DNA of 64,000 nucleotides from NCBI GenBank assembly GCA_030528565.1, contig JAUMYP010000001.1:1-64000 (forward strand), read 5' to 3'. The notes under the pieces are model-generated. The model was not told the DNA's origin. It did not search any database and saw only the letters and a program-made list of their open reading frames with translations. This DNA is from Pseudomonadota bacterium. GTDB taxonomy: Bacteria; Pseudomonadota; Gammaproteobacteria; Xanthomonadales; Xanthomonadaceae. Shown piece by piece: positions 9,453-19,559 of this stretch; position 1 is the first letter of the stretch, and each line of letters starts with the position of its first letter. A program made the translations under genes and the position numbers.

Positions 9453-11930
9453 TCAGAACGCACCGGCAAAGGTGAATTGCAGCCGTTCGATACGGTCACC
9501 AAACTGGATAAGCTGGCCGTTGCTGTCGTACAGGGCGTCTTTCTTGCGCAGCGGCAGGGCATAGCTGATGGAGATGGGGCCCATCGGCGAGCGCCACATC
9601 AGCGACAGGCCGGTGGAGGCGCGCAGCTCCTTGGCATCCCAGCTCTTGGTATCGGCAAACACGTTGCCGAAGTCGAGGAAGGCCGAAACCCGTGCCGCCG
9701 GGCTCTTAATCAGGCGCGGGAAGAACATTTCCACCGTGCCGGTGGTGCGGAAGGCGCCGCCAATCGGCTGCATATAGCCATGCGGGGTGCTGACCAGCGG
9801 CCCCAGGGTATTGTCCACAAAGCCGCGTACCCGGCCGGTAGAAGACACGCCGCCTGCATAGAAGTTTTCAAAGAACGGCAGGCCGCTGGCGCGCACGGTT
9901 TTGACGTAATCGGGCGAGCTGGTCAGGCAGGGCTGGCTGATGGTCGGATTGGGGATGGCCGGGGTCGGCATCGTCCAGCAGATATGGCGCTCGAAGTCCT
10001 TGCCGTAGGAATCGCCATAGCCGAGGTTGAAGGCGGTGTTCAGCACCAGCGAGGGGCTGAGTGGCCAGTATTTGGAGAGCTGGTAGTCCAGCTTGTAGTA
10101 CTGCACGGTGGAGCCGGGCAGGGTGGCTTCCAGCGAAACCCGCTGCGACATGCCGCGCGAGGGGCGCAGGGCATCGTCGCGGGTGTCACGGGCAAACGCC
10201 AGCTGGGTGCGCCAGGAATGGAAGGTGCGATGCCCCACGGCATCAATGTATTCCACCAGCGCCGTGGGGGTGGAATCCTGGAAGGCGAGGATTTTCTTGG
10301 TATCAATCCCCAGCATGAAGCTCACCGTGTCGTATTCGGTGATGGGCAGCCCCAGGAACATCTGCGCCGCGCCCTGGTTGGTGGAGTACTGCGCCATGTT
10401 GAAGTTGGAGTAGTCAAACTCGCTCCACCACAGGTTGTAGCCCAGCGACACGCCGCTGTCGGTGAAATAGGGGTTGACGAAGGAGAAGTCGTATTTCTTC
10501 TGGTAGTAGGAGCGCATCGCGCCGATGGAGACGCGGTTGCCGCTGCCCAGGAAGTTGTTTTCCGAAAGCTGGCCGCTGATTTGGATGCCGGAGAGCTGCG
10601 AATAGCCCAGGGTCAGCATCACCTGGCCGGAATTGGTTTCCTTGACCCGCACTTCCAGGTCTATCTGGTCATTGCTGCCAGCCACCGGGCGGCTTTCGAT
10701 ATCCACGCTCTCGAAATAGCCCAGCTGTTGCAGGCGAATCTTGGAACGGTCAATGGCGGCCTGCGAGTACCAGGCGCCTTCAAACTGGCGCATTTCCCGG
10801 CGCAGTACTTCATCGCGGGTGCGGTTATTGTCCTTGAACACGATGCGGCGCACATTCACGCGCGGGCCGGGCACCACCTGCATGGTGATGCCGACGGTGC
10901 GGTTTTCGCGGTTTACCTCCGGCACCGGGTTCACCTGCGCGAAGGCATAGCCGATATTGCTGAGCGATGCGGTGATGCTTTCGGTGGCCAGCTCCAGCAT
11001 GCGCCGCGAGAACACCGCTTCGGGCTTGACGAACAGCTTGACGCGCTCTTCGACTTCCTCCTTGGGCAGCACGGTATCGCCGCTGACCGAGACGCTGGAA
11101 ATGGTGTACTGCTCGCCTTCGCTGATACCGGCAGTGATATAGATATCGCGCTTGTCCGGGCTGATTGACACCTGGGTGTTTTCAGGGCCGACCTCGGCGT
11201 CGATATAGCCGCGGTCCAGATACCAGGATTGCAGTTTTTCCAGGTCGCCGGAGAGCTTTTCCTTGGAATACTGGTTATCGCGCCGATACCAGGACAGCCA
11301 GTTGGTTGGCCGCGATTCCCAGTTGTCCAGAAGCTCCTTGTCGCTGAACAGCGTATTGCCAATCACGTTGACGTGGCGGATTTTGGCGGCCTTGCCTTCC
11401 TTGATGGTGATGGCGATATCCACCCGGTTGCGGTCGAGCTGGGTGATTTTCGGCGCGATTTCGACATTGTATTTGCCGCGGTTCTGGTAGGCGCGGGTCA
11501 GCTCCTGCTGTACCCGGTCAAGGCTCATGCGGTCATAGGTTTCGCCTTCGGCAAGCCCGATTTCCTTCAGGCTTTTCATCAGCTGCTCGGTGGGCAAATC
11601 CTTGTTGCCGCTGACTTCCAGCTTGTTGATGGCCGGGCGCTCGCTCACCGTCACCACCAGGATGTCGCCCTGGCGCTCCAGGCGGATGTCTTCAAAAAAA
11701 CCGGTGCGATACAGCGCGCGGATGGCATCGCCCGCCCGTGCCTGGTCAAGGCGGTCGCCGCGTTCAACCGGCAAATAGGTAAATACCGTTCCTGCGGAGA
11801 TGCGTTGCAGGCCATCGACGCGGATATCGCTGACGGTGAATGGTTCAATCGACTGCGCCCAGGCGGGCATGGCGAGCGCAGAAGCCAGAGCCAGGGCGAG
11901 CACGCGGCGGCGGGTGAGGGTTCGCATCAT
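9453..11930 (-). CDS. bamA: Outer membrane protein assembly factor BamA
   Basis: Central beta-barrel of the BAM complex, which inserts barrel proteins into the outer membrane. A cleavable signal (MMRTLTRRRVLALALASALA, then MPAWAQS) leads into five POTRA repeats (about residues 25-345; IRVDGLQRISAGTVF is the first) and a C-terminal Omp85 barrel ending in an aromatic residue followed by AF. Start chosen at ATG 11930, which gives a normal signal peptide and has a weak GGA; the further upstream ATG 11978 overlaps the rseP stop (ATGA) and would add 16 residues before the signal. About 825 residues. Confidence 0.95.
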   Translation of the reverse strand: MMRTLTRRRVLALALASALAMPAWAQSIEPFTVSDIRVDGLQRISAGTVFTYLPVERGDRLDQARAGDAIRALYRTGFFEDIRLERQGDILVVTVSERPAINKLEVSGNKDLPTEQLMKSLKEIGLAEGETYDRMSLDRVQQELTRAYQNRGKYNVEIAPKITQLDRNRVDIAITIKEGKAAKIRHVNVIGNTLFSDKELLDNWESRPTNWLSWYRRDNQYSKEKLSGDLEKLQSWYLDRGYIDAEVGPENTQVSISPDKRDIYITAGISEGEQYTISSVSVSGDTVLPKEEVEERVKLFVKPEAVFSRRMLELATESITASLSNIGYAFAQVNPVPEVNRENRTVGITMQVVPGPRVNVRRIVFKDNNRTRDEVLRREMRQFEGAWYSQAAIDRSKIRLQQLGYFESVDIESRPVAGSNDQIDLEVRVKETNSGQVMLTLGYSQLSGIQISGQLSENNFLGSGNRVSIGAMRSYYQKKYDFSFVNPYFTDSGVSLGYNLWWSEFDYSNFNMAQYSTNQGAAQMFLGLPITEYDTVSFMLGIDTKKILAFQDSTPTALVEYIDAVGHRTFHSWRTQLAFARDTRDDALRPSRGMSQRVSLEATLPGSTVQYYKLDYQLSKYWPLSPSLVLNTAFNLGYGDSYGKDFERHICWTMPTPAIPNPTISQPCLTSSPDYVKTVRASGLPFFENFYAGGVSSTGRVRGFVDNTLGPLVSTPHGYMQPIGGAFRTTGTVEMFFPRLIKSPAARVSAFLDFGNVFADTKSWDAKELRASTGLSLMWRSPMGPISISYALPLRKKDALYDSNGQLIQFGDRIERLQFTFAGAF

Positions 11931-11974
11931 TACGGAAGTCCGGTTTTGCCTGAAGGAAAGAGCTGCCATGAAAC

Positions 11975-13330
11975 TCATCGCAGCAGCCCGTGAATATCAT
12001 TGTAGAACGCCAAGCCCATCAAACAGGCCAGTATGGCAAGTCCGATGAATTGGCCGATGGCCAGGAAGCGCTCGCCGGGCGGGCTGCCTTTGACCAGCTC
12101 GATAAGGTAATACAGCAGGTGGCCGCCGTCCAAGACCGGAATCGGCAGCAGGTTGATGATGGCAAGGCTGAGCGAAACGAGCGCCAGGAAACTCAGAAAC
12201 CAGGCCAGCCCCATGTCGGCGGAACGGTCGGCCACGCGGGCGATGGTGATGGGGCCGGAAATATTCTCCAGCGAGGCGCGCCCCTGCACCATGCGCGCCA
12301 TCATTTCAAACGACTGCCGGGCAAGCCGCCAGGTTTCGCCAAAGGCGGCGGGAATGGCGGCCAGCGGGCCATGGCGCAGCGTTGCATTCTTGGCAGGCAG
12401 CGGGATGGAGTCGGGCAGGCTGATGCCAATGCCCCAGTAATCGCCACGCTCGGGGTGGTGTAGTTTGGCCGGGTGGATGTCCACCACCAGGGTGCGTTCG
12501 CCGCGGGCGATGCGCAGCGCAAGGCTTTGCCCGGCCTCGCCCGCGCTATTGATATGCGTGGACAGTTCGGCAAAGTCGCTGATGTCGCGGCCATTGATGG
12601 CGAGGATGCGGTCGCCGCTTTGCAGCTTGCCTGCGGCCGGGGCATCGGCACTGACCTGGCCGACGATGGGCGCAAGCAGGTGGTGCGCCGGGACGATGCC
12701 GGTGGCGGCGATGGCTTCGCGCTCTTTCACTTGCGCGGGCAGGCGCTCCAGATGCAGGGTGCGCTGCCGGGTATGGCCGTGGGCATCGCGCACTTCAATG
12801 GCGGTGGGCGCGCGGTCAAGTGCGGCGGTGAGCAGCGCAAGCCCGGCTTCGCTCCAGGTCGGGGTGGCCTCGCCCTTGATGCTTTGAATCACGTCGCCAC
12901 GCTGCAAGCCCGATTCGGCGGCAATGCCTTCTACCCGGCCAATTTCCGGGGCGTAGTCGGGACGGCCGACGATGAACATCAGCCACAGCAGCGCCACGCA
13001 CAGGAGGAGATTGGCCAAGGGACCAGCGGCAACAATCGCCGCGCGTTGTGAAAGTGGCTTGCGGTTGAAAGCCTGGCCAAGCTCGGCGGCATCCACGGCG
13101 GCTTCGCGCTCATCCAGCATGCGGACATAGCCACCCAGCGGAATGGCGGCGATGGCGTATTCGGTGCCGTCGCGGCCACGGCGTAGCCATAGCGGTTTGC
13201 CAAAGCCGACGGAGAAGCGCAGTACCTTGACGCCACAGCGGCGCGCCACCCAGAAATGGCCGAACTCGTGGATGGTGACCAGGATGCCGAGGCTGATAAC
13301 CAGCCAGAAAAGCGGGCCCAGAACGCTCAT
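11975..13330 (-). CDS. rseP: Site-2 zinc metalloprotease RseP
   Basis: Inner-membrane intramembrane protease that cleaves anti-sigma-E RseA and remnant signal peptides. From ATG 13330 (GGAG 8 nt upstream) the protein is 451 residues, matching E. coli RseP. First membrane segment contains zinc-binding HEFGH; the LDGG motif (PIPVLDGGHLLYY) is near the C-terminus; two PDZ domains lie between. An upstream in-frame ATG is possible but would add 28 residues before the first membrane helix, inside dxr. Confidence 0.96.
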   Translation of the reverse strand: MSVLGPLFWLVISLGILVTIHEFGHFWVARRCGVKVLRFSVGFGKPLWLRRGRDGTEYAIAAIPLGGYVRMLDEREAAVDAAELGQAFNRKPLSQRAAIVAAGPLANLLLCVALLWLMFIVGRPDYAPEIGRVEGIAAESGLQRGDVIQSIKGEATPTWSEAGLALLTAALDRAPTAIEVRDAHGHTRQRTLHLERLPAQVKEREAIAATGIVPAHHLLAPIVGQVSADAPAAGKLQSGDRILAINGRDISDFAELSTHINSAGEAGQSLALRIARGERTLVVDIHPAKLHHPERGDYWGIGISLPDSIPLPAKNATLRHGPLAAIPAAFGETWRLARQSFEMMARMVQGRASLENISGPITIARVADRSADMGLAWFLSFLALVSLSLAIINLLPIPVLDGGHLLYYLIELVKGSPPGERFLAIGQFIGLAILACLMGLAFYNDIHGLLR

Positions 13331-13394
13331 GCGCACGGCTCCGGCGCTGGCGGGCTGAACGGGGGATATGGCAGGGAAGGCGGCAGGGCAGGCA

Positions 13395-14576
13395 TCAGCT
13401 ATCCAGTCGGGCAATCGCGTTACGGGCGTATCGACGTGCGGCCTGGTCGGCCTCGGTCAGCACTTCCAGCGATTGCGCGGCAGTGGCGGGGAGTGCGGCA
13501 AGGCCGGTTTCGACCAGCGCCGGGATGTCAAGAAAAGCAATCCGGCGCTGAAGAAAGGCTGAAACGGCTTCTTCATTCAGCGCATTCAGATGCGCAGGCG
13601 CCGTGCCACCGGCAGCCAGCGCCGCATAGGCCAGTGTGAGTGCCGGGAAGGTGCCGGTATCCGGCGGCTCAAAGTCCAGCCGCCCGCCCTGGGCGACCAG
13701 GTCCAGCCCGGCAACCCCGGAGGCGATGCGCCCGGGCCAGGCCAGCCCCACCGCCAGCGTGGTGCGCATGTCCGGCAGCCCCAGTTGCGCCAGGGTGGAG
13801 CCGTCGCGGAAATTCACCAGCGAATGCACCAGCGACTGCGGATGCACCAGCACGTCGATTTGCGCAGCAGGCAGGCCAAACAGGTGATGGGCCTCGATGA
13901 CTTCCAGCCCCTTGTTCATCAGCGTGGCTGAGTCCACGGAAATCTTCGGCCCCATCGACCATTTCGGGTGTGCGATGGCCTGCTCCGGGGTGATGGCAGC
14001 CAGCTGCGCGCGGCTGTAGCCCCGGAACGGGCCGCCGGAGGCGGTCAGGATGATTTTCTCCACCTGCCCATTGCAGCGGCCACCGGGCAGGCACTGGAAG
14101 ATGGCATTGTGTTCGCTGTCAATCGGCACCAGCACGCTGCCCGAGCGCGCCACTTCGGCCATCAACAGCTCGCCTGCCAGCACCAGCGATTCCTTGTTGG
14201 CCAGCAACAGCCGCTTGCCGGCGCGGGCCGCGGCCAGCGTGGAGGACAAACCCGCCGCGCCAACAATGGCGGCGACCACGGTATCGCAGGCATCGCTCTG
14301 CGCCAGCGCATCCAGCGCCGCCATGCCCGCGTGCGCGCAGGTATCCAGGCCAGCGGCTGCAAGTCCAGCCTTCAGCACCGGATACTGGCTTTCATCGGCA
14401 ATCACTGCATGTGTCGGCTGGTGCTGGCGGCATAGTGCCAGCAGGGCATCGACCTGGCGGCCTGCGGCCAGCACCGTGACCTGATAGCGGTCAGGATGGC
14501 GGGCGATGACATCCAGCGCCGAGGCGCCAATCGAGCCGGTGGCGCCGAATACTGCAACCCGTTGCATGGCATCCAT
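13395..14576 (-). CDS. dxr: 1-deoxy-D-xylulose 5-phosphate reductoisomerase
   Basis: Second step of the MEP pathway to isoprenoids, making the precursor of the undecaprenyl carrier built by the nearby uppS product. NADPH-binding [15 protein letters not shown] at the N-terminus, then LLANKESLV, the metal-binding [20 protein letters not shown] and [20 protein letters not shown]. About 393 residues from ATG 14576, close to the family norm. The ATG at 14567 is an equally possible start. It follows the cdsA stop by one base. Confidence 0.96.
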   Translation of the reverse strand: MDAMQRVAVFGATGSIGASALDVIARHPDRYQVTVLAAGRQVDALLALCRQHQPTHAVIADESQYPVLKAGLAAAGLDTCAHAGMAALDALAQSDACDTVVAAIVGAAGLSSTLAAARAGKRLLLANKESLVLAGELLMAEVARSGSVLVPIDSEHNAIFQCLPGGRCNGQVEKIILTASGGPFRGYSRAQLAAITPEQAIAHPKWSMGPKISVDSATLMNKGLEVIEAHHLFGLPAAQIDVLVHPQSLVHSLVNFRDGSTLAQLGLPDMRTTLAVGLAWPGRIASGVAGLDLVAQGGRLDFEPPDTGTFPALTLAYAALAAGGTAPAHLNALNEEAVSAFLQRRIAFLDIPALVETGLAALPATAAQSLEVLTEADQAARRYARNAIARLDS

Positions 14577-14577
14577 A

Positions 14578-15438
14578 TCAGAAACCGAAGCTGGCTTTGG
14601 CAAGCGCAAATACCGGCAATGCCGCCAGTACGCTGTCAATGCGGTCAAGCACGCCGCCGTGGCCGGGAATCAGCGCGCCGGAGTCTTTCACGCCCGCCTG
14701 GCGTTTGAGCAGGCTTTCAAACAGGTCGCCGACCACCGAGGCCAGTGCGGTGAGCAGCGCAGCCAATGCCAGCCATGGCAGCTGCTCTGGCGTGATGCCG
14801 GCAAAGAGGCCAAAAACCACGCCCGCCAGCACGGCGGCGATAAGCCCGCCCAGCAAACCTTCCACGGTTTTATTGGGGCTGATGACCGGGGCGAGCTTGC
14901 GCCTGCCAAAGCGCCGCCCGGCAAAATAGGCGCCGCTATCGGCCATCCAGATGATGGCAAGCGCGGTCAGCAGCCACAGGTGATTGCGCGGAATCGGTCC
15001 AATCAGCGTGGTTTCATCGGGATTGCCGTGGATGACCACCAGTGCGCACCAGGCGGGCACCACCGCCAGCGTGCCGGCCAGCAGTTTGACGGCGCGGGCG
15101 AGTTTGCTTGGCCGGGCGGCGAAGCTGGAATAGCGCAGCCATAGCACAGCCAGCCACCACCAGCCCACGCCCAGCAGCATCGTCAGGTGGAATAGCGCCA
15201 TGGTGCCGCCCTGCTCGGTATGCGAGGCCCAGACAATCATCACCATCAGCAGCAGGTTGGCGGCGATGAGAAAGCTGCGGGTCAGGGTGTCATCGACATC
15301 GGCCAGCTTGAACCATTCCCACAGGCCGCCGAGAAACACCAGTGCCGCCAGCAGCATCATCCACGGGGTGGGCAGGAAGAGTATTGCGGCAATCGCCAGG
15401 GGCGCCATCACCAGGGCGGCCAGAATACGGGTTTTCAT
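14578..15438 (-). CDS. cdsA: Phosphatidate cytidylyltransferase
   Basis: Integral membrane enzyme making CDP-diacylglycerol, the branch point of phospholipid synthesis. 286 residues with about eight hydrophobic segments and the C-terminal CdsA signature [13 protein letters not shown] followed by [16 protein letters not shown] 15438 overlaps the uppS stop (ATGA). Confidence 0.96.
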   Translation of the reverse strand: MKTRILAALVMAPLAIAAILFLPTPWMMLLAALVFLGGLWEWFKLADVDDTLTRSFLIAANLLLMVMIVWASHTEQGGTMALFHLTMLLGVGWWWLAVLWLRYSSFAARPSKLARAVKLLAGTLAVVPAWCALVVIHGNPDETTLIGPIPRNHLWLLTALAIIWMADSGAYFAGRRFGRRKLAPVISPNKTVEGLLGGLIAAVLAGVVFGLFAGITPEQLPWLALAALLTALASVVGDLFESLLKRQAGVKDSGALIPGHGGVLDRIDSVLAALPVFALAKASFGF

Positions 15439-16190
15439 GCTTGGGAATGTCCTTGCGATGCGGGGGCAAGCTGCGCCGGGGTCAGGCCGAAACGGCGCTG
15501 GCGGGCAGCAAAATCATCGAATGCCTGCTGTAGCGTGGGGCGGTCGAAATCCGGCCACAATTGCGGGGTGAACCACAGCTCGGCATAGGCGAGCTGCCAG
15601 AGCAGGAAATTGCTGATGCGCAGGTCGCCGCCGGTGCGAATCATCAAGTCGGGCGGCGGCAGGTCGGCCAGTGCGGTGTGCTGCCCCAGCCGGGCCTCGT
15701 CGATTTCATCCGGGCGCAACTGGCCCTGGGCGACCTGCTCGGCGAGCCGCCTGGCCGCCAGCGCCAGGTCCTGGCGGCCGCCATAGCTGGCGGCGATGGC
15801 AAGCGTCATGCGGGTATTGTGCTGCGTCAGCGCCTCGGCGGCCTGCATCCTGGCTTGCAGGGCGGCAGAAAAACGGCTGCGCTCACCAATAAAGCGCAAG
15901 CGGATGCCGCGGCGGTGCATTTCTCCGGCCTCGCGCTCCAGCGTGCTGGCAAACAGCTTCATCAGCCCGCCGACTTCTTCGGCCGGACGCCCCCAGTTTT
16001 CGCTGGAGAACGCATACAGGGTGAGCACCTCCACGCCGCGCTCCAGGCAGAACTCCAGGCAGCGTTGCACCGCACGCGCACCGGCACGGTGGCCGATGAT
16101 GCGCGGGCGGCGGCGTTGCTCGGCCCAGCGGCCATTGCCGTCCATGATGACGGCCAGGTGCCGGGGCGTGGCTTGGGCTTGGGCAGGCAT
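15435..16190 (-). CDS. uppS: Undecaprenyl diphosphate synthase (di-trans,poly-cis)
   Basis: Cytosolic cis-prenyltransferase that makes the C55 lipid carrier for peptidoglycan and O-antigen. 251 residues with the family motifs IMDGNGRWA (catalytic Asp), GHRAGA, TLYAFSSENWGRP and the C-terminal TGGDLRISNFLLWQLAYAE. Eight bases after frr. Confidence 0.97.
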   Translation of the reverse strand: MPAQAQATPRHLAVIMDGNGRWAEQRRRPRIIGHRAGARAVQRCLEFCLERGVEVLTLYAFSSENWGRPAEEVGGLMKLFASTLEREAGEMHRRGIRLRFIGERSRFSAALQARMQAAEALTQHNTRMTLAIAASYGGRQDLALAARRLAEQVAQGQLRPDEIDEARLGQHTALADLPPPDLMIRTGGDLRISNFLLWQLAYAELWFTPQLWPDFDRPTLQQAFDDFAARQRRFGLTPAQLAPASQGHSQA

Positions 16191-16197
16191 GGCCGGC

Positions 16198-16755
16198 TCA
16201 GACGGCCATCAGTTCCTGTTCCTTGGCTTTGAGCACTTCTTCCACGTCCTTGATGGCCTTGTCGGTGATTTTTTGTACCTCGTCCTCGCTGCGGCGGGCA
16301 TCGTCCTCGCTGATTTGCTTGTCTTTGAGCAAATCCTTGACCTGCTGGTTGGCATCGCGGCGGATATTGCGGATGGCGACCTTGGCGTTTTCGCCTTCGC
16401 CGTGCACCACCTTGGTCAGTTCGCGGCGGCGCTCCTCGGTCAGCGGCGGGATATTGATGCGGATGGTCATGCCTGCGGTATTCGGGGTCAGCCCCAGGTC
16501 TGAAGTGATGATGGCTTTTTCAATCGCGGCCACCATGCCCTTGTCCCAGGGGGTGATGGTGAGCGAACGGGCATCGCTGACCGACACGCTGGCTACTTGC
16601 GACAGCGGCATGTCCGAGCCGTAGCTATTGACCTTGATATGGTCCACCAGCGCCGTGGTGGCGCGGCCGGTGCGTACTTTTGCCAAATCGTTGCGCAGCG
16701 CCTCGATGCTCTTTTGCATGCGGGTCTGTGCGTCTTTCTGGATGTCCTTAATCAT
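16198..16755 (-). CDS. frr: Ribosome recycling factor
   Basis: Dissociates ribosomes after termination together with EF-G. 185 residues, the invariant family length, with [13 protein letters not shown] and [13 protein letters not shown] (here [15 protein letters not shown]) motifs. A GAAGG element 6 nt before ATG 16755 supports the start. First gene of the leftward envelope operon. The pyrH/tsf/rpsB genes that often precede frr are not here; a DUF1176 gene lies upstream instead. Confidence 0.97.
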   Translation of the reverse strand: MIKDIQKDAQTRMQKSIEALRNDLAKVRTGRATTALVDHIKVNSYGSDMPLSQVASVSVSDARSLTITPWDKGMVAAIEKAIITSDLGLTPNTAGMTIRINIPPLTEERRRELTKVVHGEGENAKVAIRNIRRDANQQVKDLLKDKQISEDDARRSEDEVQKITDKAIKDVEEVLKAKEQELMAV

Positions 16756-16785
16756 GGCTGGCCTTCAAAAAAATGTAAGCGGCTG

Positions 16786-16791
16786 ATTATA
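16786..16791 (-). promoter_or_regulatory. Candidate -10 box (TATAAT) for the frr operon
   Basis: A perfect TATAAT on the minus strand, about 30 bp before the frr start, in the 64-bp gap after the DUF1176 gene. The matching -35 position is poor (TGCCCG at 17-bp spacing), so an activator or an error in this call is possible. Confidence 0.4.
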
Positions 16792-16819
16792 CGGGGCTGC
16801 CGCGTTTGCGGGCAGGCGC

Positions 16820-17827
16820 TTAGCGGCGCACCTTGCTGACGAAGGTGGGGAGTGGCCATGCGCCGCCGGGAAAGCCGCGGCACAGGCCGGTGGTTTGCTC
16901 AAGGCTCGGCACAAACGCTTGCCCATCCCAGACGTATTCCTTTGTGCTCCAGCAGTCCCCCAGGCCACGGGCTTTATGGGTAGAGGACAGCACGCCATTG
17001 GCATAGTCGGTGAAGTCGCTGCCCAGCACCTTGAGCACCTGGCGCAAATCGCTGTCCATCAGGACATAGATGTCGCCGCGGTTATAGGCCGCCATCCAGC
17101 AGGCTGCGCTGACCAGGGCGCGGCTGTCGCTGAGCGCATGTACTGCAAAGCTGGGTGTGGGGTCATCTTCTTCAGGAAAACATGATTCCTGAAAAGCCTG
17201 CCCAAGCAGCTGTTGCAATCGGGGGTAGCCTGCATCTGCCGGAGAGATTATGCGCGGCGCTGCCTGCGGTACGGCGGCGGCATGAATCACCGGCGCAGCT
17301 TGTGGCGGCAGCGGTTTGCCGCGTGTTTTGCCGGGGCGTATCAGTGCCGATGCGCTACCGACCCGGCGCTGGAACTCGTCCATTTTCAGCAGCACCGCAT
17401 TGGCGCCTTCGCTGGAAAGCGTCCAGGTTTCGCCACCGGCATGCAGCCGGATGGGCAGCTTGCCCTGGATGGCGGCAAGCAGTTGCCGGGTTTGTGGCTG
17501 GCTGAACTCGGCCATGCCGCTGCCCTGGAGGCGGATGGTCATCAGGTGCTGCGTGCCGGTATACAGCTCGGCAAACGCCGGGGTTTCGATTTCAAGGTAG
17601 ATGGACAGTTCGGCCATGACGGGCGCATCGTCACCGGCCTTGCGGGTGAGCAAGACGGAAACCGGCCCGTCAAGGTCTGTCTCACTTTGATACCCGGCCG
17701 CGCGGCAAGTGCCGGTATTGTCACAGACCAGAATCCAGTCTTTGTGATAGAACGAAATGCCTTCTAGCGCGGTAGCTGTAAAGGGCAGTGTGGCGGTGAG
17801 CAACAGGGCAAGGGCGGCGGTACGCAT
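16820..17827 (-). CDS. DUF1176 domain-containing periplasmic protein
   Basis: Exported protein of unknown function, about 335 residues. Signal peptide MRTAALALLLTATLPFTATA, then the DUF1176 pattern (KDWILVCDNTGTCRAAGY) and a C-terminal CWSTKEYVWDGQAF-like segment typical of the family. ATG 17827 gives a normal signal peptide; ATG 17863 would add 12 residues. No clear Shine-Dalgarno for either. Confidence 0.75.
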   Translation of the reverse strand: MRTAALALLLTATLPFTATALEGISFYHKDWILVCDNTGTCRAAGYQSETDLDGPVSVLLTRKAGDDAPVMAELSIYLEIETPAFAELYTGTQHLMTIRLQGSGMAEFSQPQTRQLLAAIQGKLPIRLHAGGETWTLSSEGANAVLLKMDEFQRRVGSASALIRPGKTRGKPLPPQAAPVIHAAAVPQAAPRIISPADAGYPRLQQLLGQAFQESCFPEEDDPTPSFAVHALSDSRALVSAACWMAAYNRGDIYVLMDSDLRQVLKVLGSDFTDYANGVLSSTHKARGLGDCWSTKEYVWDGQAFVPSLEQTTGLCRGFPGGAWPLPTFVSKVRR

Positions 17828-17878
17828 GGCAGGCTTTGAGAAGTTTGACGGGGATGATGCCATCAGGCCGCTGCCTGT

Positions 17879-19171
17879 CTATGGCAGGGACTTTATCCAG
17901 CGGCTGATATCGGCCAGCAGGGTGGCATCGACCTGGCCGGGGATTTGATAGCTCTCCAGCCCGGCGCCAGCGGCGCTCTCCATGCCCAGGTGATTGAGCC
18001 TGGGGTAGTGGCGCAGGCTGGCGCGGGCATCGCCATCAAATGCGGCGCGCCAGGTTTGCCAGTCGGCGTCCACCACCTGGATATCGTGACCGCCATGCAG
18101 AATCAGCAGTGGCTGGCGGCTGGCTCTGGCCTCCCGCAGCGGGTCAACCGCGTCCACGCTTTGCCAGTAGCGGCTGTCCAGATTGAGGAGGCGCGCATCG
18201 GCATCGCCACGGCGCACGGCGGCGATATCGCTTTTCAGCTTTTGCATATGCGCGATGCCCGCCGGGGTGCGGTCCTGTCCCTGCATGTGCAGCAGGCGCG
18301 CGTTCTGCTCGACAAGGATGTCCAGCAGGTTGCGCGCCGGGGCGGCGAAAAGAATCAGCCCGGCAATCTTGTCATCGCGCTGGCCGATGCGCGGCGCCAT
18401 CATCCCGCCCTGGCTGTGTCCAAGCACAAAGATGCGTTCGCCATCAATGCCCGGCAGGCTGCGCAAATGCGCCACGGCCATCAGCGCATCATCGGTGGTT
18501 TCGCTGTCGATGGTAACGCCTTGGGCGTAATCGCCGGGGCGGGCTTGGCTGCGCTTGTCATAGCGCAGCACGGCGATGCCCTGGGCGGCAAGGCTGCGGG
18601 CGATATCCAGAAACGGGCGGTTAGGGCCGATGGTTTCGTCGCGGTCATGTGCGCCCGAGCCGTGCACCAGCACCACAGCTGGAAATGGGCCTTTGCCCTT
18701 GGGCATGGCCAGCGTGGCGGGCAGGGCGCGGGCGTCATCGCCAATCCGGGTTTCGCTTTCGCCAAAGGGGGCATAGGCCGGGACGGCGGGCGCAGGCTGG
18801 CTGGCGAGCATGGGCTTGACCCACAGGCCGGAGACTTTTCCGTCGGCCGCGATGTTTACCGTGGCCACCCAGCGGCTGTTGGCGCGTTGCAATACCGTCT
18901 GGCTGGTATGGCCTTGTCCCTGTGCCTCAATCCGGTTGCCGCTGCGCTCGCCGGCAGCGCCCAGTGACTGCCAGACCTGCCGCAACTGCTCTTGGGAGAT
19001 GGCCGATTGCATGCTCGCATCGAGCATGGCATGCGCTTTGGCGAACTCGCCACGGTCAAGATGGTCGAGCAGGGCTTCAGCCGTGGCATGGGCGGCTTCC
19101 GGCGGTACTTGCGCATGGCCGCAGAGGCTGGCAGCCAGCAGCAGGGCAGGTACAAAGTGACGCGGCTTCAT
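17879..19171 (-). CDS. Secreted alpha/beta hydrolase with N-terminal DUF3887-like domain
   Basis: Likely periplasmic esterase or peptidase-like hydrolase of 430 residues. Signal peptide at the N-terminus, a small NTF2/DUF3887-like domain (about residues 25-120), then an alpha/beta-hydrolase fold: oxyanion region VVLVHGSGAHDRDE, nucleophile elbow GHSQGG, acid within HGGHDIQV and catalytic His near RLNHLG. Substrate unknown. 16 bp separate it from the DUF1176 gene downstream. Confidence 0.8.
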   Translation of the reverse strand: MKPRHFVPALLLAASLCGHAQVPPEAAHATAEALLDHLDRGEFAKAHAMLDASMQSAISQEQLRQVWQSLGAAGERSGNRIEAQGQGHTSQTVLQRANSRWVATVNIAADGKVSGLWVKPMLASQPAPAVPAYAPFGESETRIGDDARALPATLAMPKGKGPFPAVVLVHGSGAHDRDETIGPNRPFLDIARSLAAQGIAVLRYDKRSQARPGDYAQGVTIDSETTDDALMAVAHLRSLPGIDGERIFVLGHSQGGMMAPRIGQRDDKIAGLILFAAPARNLLDILVEQNARLLHMQGQDRTPAGIAHMQKLKSDIAAVRRGDADARLLNLDSRYWQSVDAVDPLREARASRQPLLILHGGHDIQVVDADWQTWRAAFDGDARASLRHYPRLNHLGMESAAGAGLESYQIPGQVDATLLADISRWIKSLP

Positions 19172-19194
19172 GGCTCGCTTCCTGATGAGTGGCG

Positions 19195-19374
19195 TTAAGC
19201 CTTGCGGCGCTTCAGATACAGCCGGGTTGGCTCGGCCGGGTTGCAGCGCAGCGCGGTGACCAGCTCCCAGCCTTCGGCGCCCAGCTCGTTCAGGGTCTGC
19301 TGGATGCGCTCACCGGGGCGACCCAGCAGGTCGATGGGCAGGTCGATGACTTTGTATTCCCATTGCGTGTTCAT
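19195..19374 (-). CDS. Small DUF4177-like protein
   Basis: 59-residue protein starting [15 protein letters not shown], with [16 protein letters not shown] and a basic C-terminus, the pattern of DUF4177. Function unknown. Its ATG overlaps the stop of the upstream ribbon-helix-helix gene (ATGA), so it is the last member of a four-gene coupled cluster. Confidence 0.7.
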   Translation of the reverse strand: MNTQWEYKVIDLPIDLLGRPGERIQQTLNELGAEGWELVTALRCNPAEPTRLYLKRRKA

Positions 19375-19559
19375 GATGCGTTCTCATTGGTAGTGGGTGG
19401 AACATCGGGTTTTGGCAAACGCCCGGCGCGGCGCAGGGCATCGCGCAGGACATATTCGATTTGGGCATTGACACTGCGCAGCTCATCATCCGCCCAGCGT
19501 TGCACTTCGGCAAGAATGGCGGCATTGATGCGCAGCGGATAGGCCTTTTTCTCGCTCAC
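19371..19559 (-). CDS. Ribbon-helix-helix (Arc-type) DNA-binding protein
   Basis: 62-residue protein from a GTG start. The [20 protein letters not shown]... start is a ribbon-helix-helix strand followed by two helices, like Arc/MetJ-type repressors, with a Pro-rich tail. Overlaps the upstream membrane-protein gene by 4 bp and the downstream DUF4177 gene by 4 bp. No toxin partner is evident, so a local transcriptional regulator fits better than an antitoxin. Confidence 0.65.
   Translation of the reverse strand: MSEKKAYPLRINAAILAEVQRWADDELRSVNAQIEYVLRDALRRAGRLPKPDVPPTTNENAS

Noticed and set aside
9423..11168. 581-codon plus-strand reading frame opposite bamA
   Set aside because: Mirror frame of a strongly conserved gene in GC-rich DNA. 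Its translation is low-complexity (Gly, Ala, His, Gln-rich) with no domain, and bamA on the other strand is unambiguous.
19371..19559. Antitoxin of a toxin-antitoxin pair (RHH protein with DUF4177 neighbour)
   Set aside because: The DUF4177-like protein does not look like a RelE, HicA or PIN toxin, and the cluster context (SPFH, membrane protein) fits a regulator better.
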